Part shown: in pieces, positions 1 to 6,439 of the stretch
Position numbering within the stretch: the first letter of the stretch is position 1
Layout: each line of letters begins with the position of its first letter
NCBI GenBank assembly: GCA_029937205.1
Contig: JAPYQV010000057.1
Location: 1-10,266 of the forward strand
Reading direction: 5' to 3'
DNA: 10,266 nucleotides
From: Alphaproteobacteria bacterium
GTDB lineage: Bacteria; Pseudomonadota; Alphaproteobacteria; UBA828
Position numbers and translations under genes: made by a program
Notes under the pieces: model-generated
What the model was told of the DNA's origin: nothing
Database searches by the model: none
What the model saw: the letters and a program-made list of their open reading frames with translations, nothing else

Positions 1-42
1 GCAACCCGATTTCATACGCGGCAAGTGATCCAACATAAACGC

Positions 43-72
43 GCAGGAATTCACAGAAATTCGCTGAAATTC
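43..72. repeat. Three tandem copies of a 10-base unit
   Basis: Three consecutive 10-mers, GCAGGAATTC, ACAGAAATTC and GCTGAAATTC, follow the pattern RCWGRAATTC on the + strand. Each pair differs at only two positions. AATTC therefore recurs at exact 10-base spacing (48, 58, 68). Read leftward, each unit starts with GAATT. The flanking 10-mers on each side do not continue the pattern. The repeat lies about 55-85 bases downstream of the predicted leftward transcription start, so it would be inside a leader RNA. Confidence 0.75.
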
Positions 73-134
73 CGGTTGTAAAGTCACCTCAAAAGGTAGA
101 TTGGTGAATTATCAAAACGTCAGTTCGCACCGCC

Positions 135-163
135 ATGATAAGCGCAGGAACGTTCCAGGACAA
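135..163 (-). promoter_or_regulatory. Candidate sigma70-type promoter, leftward
   Basis: On the minus strand there is TTGTCC (158-163; four of six matches to TTGACA), a 17-base spacer, and TATCAT (135-140; five of six matches to TATAAT). Transcription would start near position 128 and run left, giving a leader of at least about 127 bases before any gene. Such a long leader would fit a leader-regulated gene such as rne, which is inference. The spacer contains the palindrome GGAACGTTCC. Confidence 0.45.
147..156. promoter_or_regulatory. Perfect 10-base palindrome in promoter spacer
   Basis: GGAACGTTCC is its own reverse complement and sits between the -35 and -10 of the candidate leftward promoter. 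This is a position where a repressor could bind, but ten-base palindromes also occur by chance. I do not recognise it as the site of any known regulator. Confidence 0.25.
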
Positions 164-251
164 ATGTTTTAACGCTGTTTAATACGATTCTAATCTTCGA
201 GGCGCGCAAATACCGGGCGAAAATGTTAGGATTCTATGTTTTCCAACCAAT

Positions 252-257
252 AGGTGA
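252..257 (+). promoter_or_regulatory. Ribosome binding site of the amidase gene
   Basis: AGGTGA lies nine bases before the GTG at 267. Its last three bases are also an in-frame TGA (255-257), so the GTG is the first usable start codon after that stop. This fixes the start of the amidase gene. Confidence 0.8.
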
Positions 258-266
258 TTCGCCCTC

Positions 267-1535
267 GTGAAGCGCTCATTTTGGGTATTTCTCTGCGCGT
301 TAGCATTAATAACGGCGCTTTTCGACCCTTCGCTCCAGGCGCGGCCGATCATTAAGGACGCGCGCGTTGGACATTACAACAATGCCACGCGATTTGTACT
401 CGATCTCAGCGAAAATACGTCGTTTCGCATCTATACCCTGGCCGATCCGTACCGGCTCGTGCTCGACCTGCCGGGCGCGAGGTGGGCGTTGGAAACGAAA
501 AGCCTGACGCTCCATCGTGGCCTGGTGGAAACTATCCGCTTTGGCCAGTTTCAACCGGAAACGGCACGAATTGTTATCGATCTCAATGCGCCGGCGTCGG
601 TCAATCAGGCATTTATTCTGCCGCCGGGACAATCGCCCGATTACCGCCTCGTCATAGATCTCAATGAAGTTTCGAAGAGTTCGTTCCGCCCGTCGACCAT
701 GGGATCGGTAAAATCGCCCGAGCCGGTCACGTCTTTGCAAGAACCTCGTATTCCGGAGGACCAGGCGGAACAAAAATTGGCGCTCGTTTTGCCGCCAAAT
801 ATGCCCAAACCATCGTCCGAGCATCTGCCTGCCGAGAAGGGCAACACGATCGCCCGCCTGATTGTTATTGATCCGGGCCATGGCGGCGCCGATCCGGGCG
901 CCATCGCCGGCGCGAATATTTACGAAAAAAACATCACATTGGCAGCGGCCAGAGCGTTGCAGATATTGCTCGACGAAATGGGCCACAAGGCGATCCTGTC
1001 GCGCCGTGGCGACAAGTACCTCTCTCTCGCCGAGCGGATGCAAACAGCGCAGGAACAGGATGCCGACCTGTTTGTGTCGCTTCATGCCGATAAGCATTCA
1101 AACAGCAAAGTGCGCGGCGCATCCGTCTACACCTTGTCGGAAAAAGCATCCGATGCGGAAACCGAAGCCCTGGCGCAACGTGAAAACGAAGTGGATGCCC
1201 TGTTCGATGTGAATTTTTCCCAGGAATATGACGAGGAATTGCGTAAAATTTTGATCTCCCTGGTGCAGCGCACCACCATGACCTGCGCCGCCAAATTCGC
1301 CGGCGAACTCATTCCCGAGCTTGGAAAATCCACCAAATTGCTGGGCCGCACCCATCGTTTTGCCGGGTTTAAAGTGTTAAAGGCACCGAATGTGCCATCG
1401 GTTCTGGTCGAAATGGGCTACCTCTCCAACCGCAAAGACAGCAGCATGCTGCTGTCGGAAAAGGGACGCTATGCCCTGATGAATCGTGTCGCCACGGCAA
1501 TTGCTTCATATTTTATTGTTCACGAGACGTGTTGA
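267..1535 (+). CDS. amiC: N-acetylmuramoyl-L-alanine amidase, AMIN + Amidase_3 (AmiC type)
   Basis: A periplasmic zinc amidase that cleaves the amide bond between N-acetylmuramic acid and the stem peptide of peptidoglycan, chiefly for daughter-cell separation. The 422-residue product has a Sec-type signal peptide (about 1-25: KR, a hydrophobic core, then a likely cut after SLQA). It has no twin arginine, unlike E. coli AmiC. An AMIN domain (about 27-130) should bind peptidoglycan and target the enzyme to the septum. A proline-rich linker leads to the Amidase_3 domain (about 197-417). The expected zinc and catalytic residues are present: His205 in DPGHGG, Glu220 in YEKN, His273 in SLHAD and Glu382 in LVEMGYLSN. 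A helical insert (about 292-355) corresponds to the autoinhibitory helix of AmiB/AmiC proteins, so an EnvC/NlpD-like activator is likely. The start is a GTG with a good Shine-Dalgarno. The gene precedes PBP1A by 49 bases, a common alphaproteobacterial arrangement. The symbol is by family; the paralogue is not certain. Confidence 0.93.
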   Translation: MKRSFWVFLCALALITALFDPSLQARPIIKDARVGHYNNATRFVLDLSENTSFRIYTLADPYRLVLDLPGARWALETKSLTLHRGLVETIRFGQFQPETARIVIDLNAPASVNQAFILPPGQSPDYRLVIDLNEVSKSSFRPSTMGSVKSPEPVTSLQEPRIPEDQAEQKLALVLPPNMPKPSSEHLPAEKGNTIARLIVIDPGHGGADPGAIAGANIYEKNITLAAARALQILLDEMGHKAILSRRGDKYLSLAERMQTAQEQDADLFVSLHADKHSNSKVRGASVYTLSEKASDAETEALAQRENEVDALFDVNFSQEYDEELRKILISLVQRTTMTCAAKFAGELIPELGKSTKLLGRTHRFAGFKVLKAPNVPSVLVEMGYLSNRKDSSMLLSEKGRYALMNRVATAIASYFIVHETC

Positions 1536-1584
1536 CCCCGCCATAAAGGCGCCACATTTCTAACGTTTATCGATCACCCTCAAC

Positions 1585-3981
1585 ATGAAAATTTTTCTCT
1601 ATACATTTACCGGGCTGGTCGTCAGCGCAATCATCGTCATCGCGGTGGTGATTTACCTGTTCTACCACTACGGACAGGACCTTCCCGATCACAAACAGCT
1701 CACCGCCTACGAGCCCGCCACCATGACACGGGTCCACGCCGGAGACGGCCGGCTGGTGGCGGAATATGCCGCTGAAAAGCGCGTCTTTGTGCCGATTGGC
1801 GCCATGCCAAAACGGGTGATCGATGCTTTCCTCTCGGCCGAAGACAAGAATTTTTTCGACCATTTCGGCCTCGACCCGATCAGCGTGGCCGGCGCGCTCA
1901 TTCAAAATATCGCCAATTTTGGCTCTGACAAACGCCTGGTCGGCGCCTCGACCATTACCCAGCAGGTTGCAAAGAATTTCCTCCTCACCAACGAAACCTC
2001 CATGGAGCGTAAATTCAAGGAGGCCATTCTCGCAATACGGATTGAAGACGCGTTCACCAAGCACCGCATATTGGAGCTTTATCTCAACGAAATTTATCTC
2101 GGCTACCGCTCCTACGGCGTGGCGGCGGCGGCGCTGAATTATTTCAACAAATCGCTCGATGAACTCAGCCTTGCCGAAGCGGCCTATCTCGCGGCCCTGC
2201 CGAAGGCGCCGAACAATTATCACCCGGTCAAGAAGTATGAGGCCGCTGTGGCGCGGCGCGATTGGGTGCTGTCGCGCATGACGGAGAACGGCAATGTCAG
2301 CGCCAGGGAAGCTGAAATCGCCCGGCTCACGCCGCTCCGGACCGCCAAACGGAACCAGGAAGAATTCGTCGAAGCCGCCTTTTTCACCGAAGAAGTGAGG
2401 CGCTGGCTGTTCGATAAATTTGGCGAGGCGGAGCTTTATAGGGGCGGGCTATCGGTGCGCACAACGCTCGATCCGACCCTGCAGAACCACGCCGACATAG
2501 CCCTTCGCGATGGCTTGGTGGCCTATGACCGGCGCCACGGCTGGCGCGGACCCTTGGCCCATATCGGCCAGGAGCAGACCAATTGGCTGCAGCGCTTCCA
2601 CGCTTTGGAGCTTACATTGCCGAGCGTTCCGTGGCACCTCGCCAGGGTTAGCGGCGTGACGCAAGATGCGGCGCAATTCACGCTGGCCGATGGCGCCGCG
2701 GGAGAGCTATTGCTGGCTGAACTGAAATGGGCGCGCGAGGCGCTGGACGGGCAGAAACGCGGCAGCAAGATCACACTCCCCTCGGATGTATTGGCAGCCG
2801 GCGACGTAATTTATGTGCAAGCTGTTGGCGCGACCGATGACGCGCCGGCCGGCTTCGCGTTGCGCCAAATCCCTGAAGTAAGCGGTGCTCTGGTGGCATT
2901 GAATCCGCATACCGGGCGGGTGCTGGCACTTTCCGGCGGCTTTGATTTCGCCCTCAGCCAATTCAACCGCGCCACCCAGGCCAATCGCCAGCCCGGCTCG
3001 GCGTTCAAGCCCTTCGTTTATCTTGCCGCCCTCGACAATGGCTTTACGCCGGCATCGGTCGTCCTCGACGCACCTTATGTAATCGACCAGGGCGAAGGGC
3101 TCGGCAAATGGAAACCGGAAAACTATTCGCAGAAATTTTATGGCCCGAGCACGCTCCGTCTCGGCCTGGAAAAATCGCGCAATTTGATGACCGTACGGAT
3201 CGCCCAATATCTCGGCATGGACACCATCTCCGACTATGCCAAACGCTTTAACATCCACCCGAATCTCCCCCTCATGCCGTCGATGGCGCTCGGCGCCGGC
3301 GAAACCACGGTGCTGAGGCTAACCACCGCCTACGCCATGCTGGTCAATGGCGGGCGCTATATCGAGCCGGCATTTGTCGAGCGTATTCAGGACCGCCACG
3401 GCCGCACCGTCTACACCCGGGATGGGCGCGACTGCAGCGCCTGCTCGGATATCCGCTGGGTCAAACAAGCGCCGTATCTCCTGCCCGACACGCGCAAGCA
3501 GGTGGCGGATCCGTTAAGTGCCTATCAGACAGTCTCCATGCTGGAAGGTGTTGTTTTGCGCGGCACCGGCCGCTCGATCAAGGTGCTCGGCAAACCGATC
3601 GGCGGTAAGACCGGCACGACAAACAGTTTTCGCGATGCCTGGTTCGTCGGCTTCTCACCCGACCTCGCGGTCGGCGTCTATGTCGGCTTCGATCTGCCGA
3701 AGAGCCTCGGGCGGCGCGAGAGCGGCGGCAAGGTAGCGGCGCCGATCTTCCGTGAATTCATGCGCAACGCCTTGGCGGACACACCGGCACTGCCGTTTCG
3801 CGTGCCGGAGGGAATTCGCTTCGTGCGCGTCGACAGCAAGACAGGCCGGGCCGCCGGTGAGAGCAGCAAGAACGTGCTGGTGGAGGCGTTCCGCATCGGC
3901 ACCGAGCCGAGCCGCGCCAACGTACGGGCGGATGGTGGCGACACGCCGGTTTTGACCGAAGGGGTCGGCGGCTTATACTGA
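1585..3981 (+). CDS. mrcA: Penicillin-binding protein 1A, bifunctional transglycosylase/transpeptidase
   Basis: A class A PBP of the inner membrane that polymerises lipid II into glycan strands and cross-links stem peptides in the periplasm. The 798-residue product has an N-terminal anchor (about 5-27). The GT51 transglycosylase follows, with catalytic Glu86 in SAEDKNFFDHFG, then GASTITQQVAKN (120-131), RKFKEAILAIRIE (142-154) and the ELYLNEIYLG motif ending at 173. An intermediate OB-like region (about 315-425) is followed by the transpeptidase: SxxK at Ser472-Lys475 (GSAFKP), SRN at 531-533 and KTGT at 675-678. All catalytic motifs are intact and the length is normal. A CxxC pair (Cys617, Cys620) lies between the SRN and KTG motifs. 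An in-frame TAA at 1561 leaves ATG 1585 as the only sensible start, although its Shine-Dalgarno is weak. It is probably cotranscribed with the upstream amidase. The symbol ponA is also used. Confidence 0.96.
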   Translation: MKIFLYTFTGLVVSAIIVIAVVIYLFYHYGQDLPDHKQLTAYEPATMTRVHAGDGRLVAEYAAEKRVFVPIGAMPKRVIDAFLSAEDKNFFDHFGLDPISVAGALIQNIANFGSDKRLVGASTITQQVAKNFLLTNETSMERKFKEAILAIRIEDAFTKHRILELYLNEIYLGYRSYGVAAAALNYFNKSLDELSLAEAAYLAALPKAPNNYHPVKKYEAAVARRDWVLSRMTENGNVSAREAEIARLTPLRTAKRNQEEFVEAAFFTEEVRRWLFDKFGEAELYRGGLSVRTTLDPTLQNHADIALRDGLVAYDRRHGWRGPLAHIGQEQTNWLQRFHALELTLPSVPWHLARVSGVTQDAAQFTLADGAAGELLLAELKWAREALDGQKRGSKITLPSDVLAAGDVIYVQAVGATDDAPAGFALRQIPEVSGALVALNPHTGRVLALSGGFDFALSQFNRATQANRQPGSAFKPFVYLAALDNGFTPASVVLDAPYVIDQGEGLGKWKPENYSQKFYGPSTLRLGLEKSRNLMTVRIAQYLGMDTISDYAKRFNIHPNLPLMPSMALGAGETTVLRLTTAYAMLVNGGRYIEPAFVERIQDRHGRTVYTRDGRDCSACSDIRWVKQAPYLLPDTRKQVADPLSAYQTVSMLEGVVLRGTGRSIKVLGKPIGGKTGTTNSFRDAWFVGFSPDLAVGVYVGFDLPKSLGRRESGGKVAAPIFREFMRNALADTPALPFRVPEGIRFVRVDSKTGRAAGESSKNVLVEAFRIGTEPSRANVRADGGDTPVLTEGVGGLY

Positions 3982-4040
3982 GCGAGTCCAACGCCGCCAC
4001 ACACTCAAATAAAAATTCATCGAGCAACGAGAAGCAGATT

Positions 4041-5190
4041 ATGCGCGCCGATATTATTTCCCTGGCCGACCAGATCAAGCAGTCCATGGTTCTGCTGAGG
4101 AGGCATCTTTGACCTCGACCAGGCGGTTAAAGATTTAGAAGAACTCAACATCCGGGCCGAGGATCCCGAGCTCTGGAACAGTCCCGAAGCGGCGCAAGGC
4201 CTGATGCGCGAGCGCACCCGGCTCGACCAGGCGATCACCGGATACAACGCGCTCGAGCAGGAACTCGACGATGCCTTGGCGCTGGCCGAAATGGCCGAAG
4301 AGGAAAAGGACGAAGAGAGCTACGGCGAAGCCGAAGAGGCGCTGCGCGAGCTGCAAACCCGAGCCAAAAAACTCGAGCTTGAGAGCCTGCTGTCGGGCGA
4401 GGCGGATAGCAATGATTGCTTCCTCGAGGTCCATGCCGGCGCCGGCGGTACGGAATCGCAGGATTGGGCTGAGATGCTGCTGCGCATGTATGTGCGCTGG
4501 TCGGGCGCCAGCGGTCGCAAGGTCGAGTGGATCGAGGAGAGCGCCGGCGAAGAGGCCGGCATTAAATCCGCCACCATCAAGATTACCGGGCCAATGGCCT
4601 ATGGCTGGCTCAAGACGGAAAGTGGCGTCCACCGTCTGGTGCGGATTTCACCGTTCGATTCGAATGCCCGGCGCCATACCAGTTTCGCCTCCGTCTGGGT
4701 ATTTCCGGTGATCGACGACAGCATCGACATCGTCATCGAAGATAAGGATTTACGCATCGATACCTACCGTGCCTCGGGTGCCGGCGGGCAGCATGTCAAC
4801 CGTACCGACAGCGCGGTGCGCATTACCCATTTGCCGTCCAACATCGTCGTGCAATGCCAGGCCGAGCGCTCGCAGCACCGCAATCGTGCCGCCGCCATGT
4901 CGATGCTGAAGGCGCGCCTCTACGAAGCGGAACTGCAGCGCCGTGAAGAAGAATCCGCGGCCCTTAACGCGCAAAAAAGCGAAATCGGCTGGGGCCACCA
5001 AATACGCTCCTACGTATTGCAGCCCTACCAGCTGGTGAAGGATCTGCGCACCAATGTCGAAAATACCAATCCGGATGCGGTGCTGGATGGCGATCTCGAC
5101 GCGTTCATGGCCGCCTCGCTGGCGCAACGCATCGGCGTGCTCGGTGACACGCCCGAAGGCGGCGACGAAGATCAGCCGAGCGAGGCGTAA
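4041..5190 (+). CDS. prfB: Peptide chain release factor 2, made by programmed +1 frameshift
   Basis: RF2 recognises UGA and UAA at the ribosomal A site and triggers release of the finished protein. Translation starts at ATG 4041 (partial Shine-Dalgarno GAGAAG at 4029-4034) and reads 23 codons to an in-frame TGA at 4110-4112. Skipping T4110 after CTT (Leu23) continues in the +1 frame with GAC (Asp24) to the TAA at 5188-5190, giving 382 residues. The first 23 residues (ending VLLRRHL) match the usual RF2 start, so annotating only the downstream ATG at 4204 would lose 54 residues. The stop-codon-reading tripeptide SPF is at 203-205 and the peptidyl-transferase motif GGQ at 248-250, close to E. 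coli numbering (205-207, 250-252). Ala244 occupies the place of E. coli K-12 Thr246. The C-terminus ends in an acidic tail (about 368-382). The gene lies 59 bases after mrcA, so cotranscription is possible. Confidence 0.97.
4098..4113 (+). promoter_or_regulatory. prfB programmed +1 frameshift site
   Basis: The site reads AGGAGG, CAT, CTT, TGA, C. An internal Shine-Dalgarno-like AGGAGG (4098-4103) lies three bases before the slippery CTT, followed by TGA in the weak-termination context TGAC. Motif, order and spacing are the same as in E. coli prfB (AGGGGG, TAT, CTT, TGA, C). In that well-studied case low RF2 lets the ribosome pause at UGA and slip one base forward, making more RF2. The same autoregulation is expected here, from conservation of the element. 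Confidence 0.96.
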
Positions 5191-5972
5191 AGCTCCGGTG
5201 CCATACCGGATTCGCGGCGCGCGGCCTCGTTGAACGGTGACTTGAGAGTTCCGCCATGATATTTAGACACCAACCCGCGCCAAGTTTCGGTCTCGGGCAG
5301 GCCACGCTTGCGGCAAAGAAAGCCAAACCAGCGCGCGCCGGCGGCTACATGGCTTATTTCTTCACGGTAGATGATGTCGAGAATATCGGCGCTGGTGTCG
5401 TCACCGACACGGCGCAGGCGGGCGATCATGCCCGGCGTCACATCGAGCCCACGCGCTTCCAGCACCATCGGCACCACGGCGAGGCGGGCGAGGGGATCGT
5501 GCGCCGTTGCCATCGCCGCCTGCCACAAGCCGTCATGGGCCGGCAGGTCGCCGTAGTGTGCACCAAGATCGTTCAAACGGCCGGCCAATAATGTGAAATG
5601 GCGCGCCTCGTCTGCTGCCACGCTGATCCAATCGGCGTAAAATTCTTTCGGCCAGCTTTCGCTGGTGAAGCGGCCGATGAGATCCCACGCCAAATCGATG
5701 GCGTTGAGCTCGATATGGGCGACCGCGTGGAGAAGGGCGATGCGACCCGCTGTGCCGCCGATACGCCGGCGCGGCATATCGCGTGGCGCCAGGAGCTCGG
5801 GCCGTGCTGGGCGCGCCGGCCGTTCCGGCATGGCGATTGGTTCGTCGCTGAGCGCTAAATCGCCTGAGCGCCACAGCGCCGCGGTGCTGACGGAACGCGC
5901 CGCTTTTTCGTTGGCATCGGGTTCGCTGAGGACAGCGCGCGCGGCAGCGGCCAGGCTAGCGCGCCCTATCAT
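5172..5972 (-). CDS. DUF455 ferritin-like protein, function unknown
   Basis: A 266-residue protein that I recognise as the DUF455 family of the ferritin-like superfamily, whose biochemical role is not established. The helical core (about 75-225) carries conserved-looking acidic/His positions: Glu88 in AHIEL, Glu122 and His125 in DEARH, Glu172 in LEARG, and Glu205 with His208 in EEISH. Two ExxH motifs plus two further glutamates are the usual ligand set of a carboxylate-bridged di-iron (or di-metal) four-helix bundle, so an oxidase, hydroxylase or metal-handling role is plausible; this is inference. No signal peptide or membrane segment is apparent, so it is probably cytoplasmic. Its ATG overlaps the bcp stop codon (ATGA, 5969-5972) and no clear Shine-Dalgarno is seen, which suggests translational coupling. 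Its 3' end overlaps the convergent prfB by 19 bases. A role like the tRNA hydroxylase MiaE is one alternative within the same fold. Confidence 0.88.
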   Translation of the reverse strand: MIGRASLAAAARAVLSEPDANEKAARSVSTAALWRSGDLALSDEPIAMPERPARPARPELLAPRDMPRRRIGGTAGRIALLHAVAHIELNAIDLAWDLIGRFTSESWPKEFYADWISVAADEARHFTLLAGRLNDLGAHYGDLPAHDGLWQAAMATAHDPLARLAVVPMVLEARGLDVTPGMIARLRRVGDDTSADILDIIYREEISHVAAGARWFGFLCRKRGLPETETWRGLVSKYHGGTLKSPFNEAARRESGMAPELYASLG

Positions 5973-6439
5973 AGTTCATCGAGGGCCGTCATGACCGCTT
6001 CGACATGGCCGGTCACCCGCACCTTGCGCCAGATCTTGGCGACCTTGCCGTCCGCATCGATGAGAAAAGTCGAGCGCGAGATGCCCATATAAGTGCGGCC
6101 ATAATTCTTTTTCTCCTGCCACACGCCATAGTCCTCACAAATCGTGCCATCTTCATCCGATACCAGGGTGAAAGGCAGATTGTATTTGCTTTTAAAGTTG
6201 TCATGGCGGGCGACGCTGTCCTTGGAAACGCCGACGATTTCGGCATTTCTGTCGGAAAAGCGCTGCTCGAACTGGGCGAATTCGCAGGATTCCTTGGTGC
6301 ATCCCGGCGTATCGTCCTTGGGATAAAAATAGAGCACCACATTCTTGCCCTTCAGGGACGACAGTTTGAACATCCCGCCGCCGTCGCAGGCTGCATTAAA
6401 GTCAGGCGCGGGCGCGCCTTCGCTGATTTCCTGACTCAC
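5969..6439 (-). CDS. bcp: Thiol peroxidase Bcp (PrxQ-type peroxiredoxin)
   Basis: A thioredoxin-dependent peroxiredoxin that reduces hydrogen peroxide and organic hydroperoxides in the cytoplasm. The 156-residue product has the usual length. The active-site segment PGCTKESCEF contains the peroxidatic Cys47 and the resolving Cys52, five residues apart as in E. coli Bcp (Cys45, Cys50), so it is an atypical 2-Cys enzyme. The preceding YFYPKDDTPGC, the downstream VSKDS, and the FLIDADGKV strand near 125-133 are standard for the family. The start is GTG (6437-6439), which overlaps the glnE stop as GTGA. A GGAG five bases upstream, inside the end of glnE, supports this start. It is followed by DUF455 with another 4-base overlap, so the three genes are very likely one operon. 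Confidence 0.95.
   Translation of the reverse strand: MSQEISEGAPAPDFNAACDGGGMFKLSSLKGKNVVLYFYPKDDTPGCTKESCEFAQFEQRFSDRNAEIVGVSKDSVARHDNFKSKYNLPFTLVSDEDGTICEDYGVWQEKKNYGRTYMGISRSTFLIDADGKVAKIWRKVRVTGHVEAVMTALDEL

Larger units (their letters stand above)
1..266. other. Divergent intergenic region with presumed leftward leader
   Basis: No convincing coding sequence is seen in this stretch. Its left part is probably the 5' leader of a leftward gene lying outside the window; gene order in related alphaproteobacteria suggests rne, but this is inference from synteny only. It contains a candidate leftward promoter (135-163), a three-copy 10-base tandem repeat (43-72), a 10-base palindrome (147-156), and the Shine-Dalgarno sequence of the rightward amidase gene (252-257). 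A -10-like TCTAAT at 189-194 could belong to a rightward promoter, but no good -35 lies upstream of it, so I do not call one. Confidence 0.6.

Noticed and set aside
1..36. Start of a leftward gene at ATG 34-36 (reads MLDHLPRMKSGC off the edge)
   Set aside because: It has no clear Shine-Dalgarno and does not resemble the start of RNase E. Twelve codons are too few to judge.
1..81. Open frame from the left edge on the + strand, ending at TAA 79-81
   Set aside because: Its 26 codons match no protein end I recognise, and the region reads better as a leftward leader.
41..150. Direct repeat GCGCAGGAA at 41-49 and 142-150
   Set aside because: The same 9-mer also occurs inside the amidase gene at 1047-1055, so it is not specific to the intergenic region and may be chance.
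306..1097. A 263-codon open frame on the minus strand inside the amidase gene
   Set aside because: It is antisense to a well-supported amidase, its translation is rich in Arg and unlike any family I know, and no ribosome binding site was evident.
1567..2223. A 218-codon open frame on the minus strand inside PBP1A
   Set aside because: It is antisense to the intact GT51 domain, and its composition looks like a mirror of the real gene's codon bias.
4041..4112. A separate 23-codon leader peptide, or a frameshift mutation breaking prfB
   Set aside because: The 23 residues are the normal RF2 start and the break sits exactly at a canonical recoding element, so it is neither a separate gene nor a pseudogene.
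4204..5190. RF2 starting at ATG 4204
   Set aside because: This would drop 54 N-terminal residues that match the family. The frameshift site at 4098-4113 explains the apparent break.
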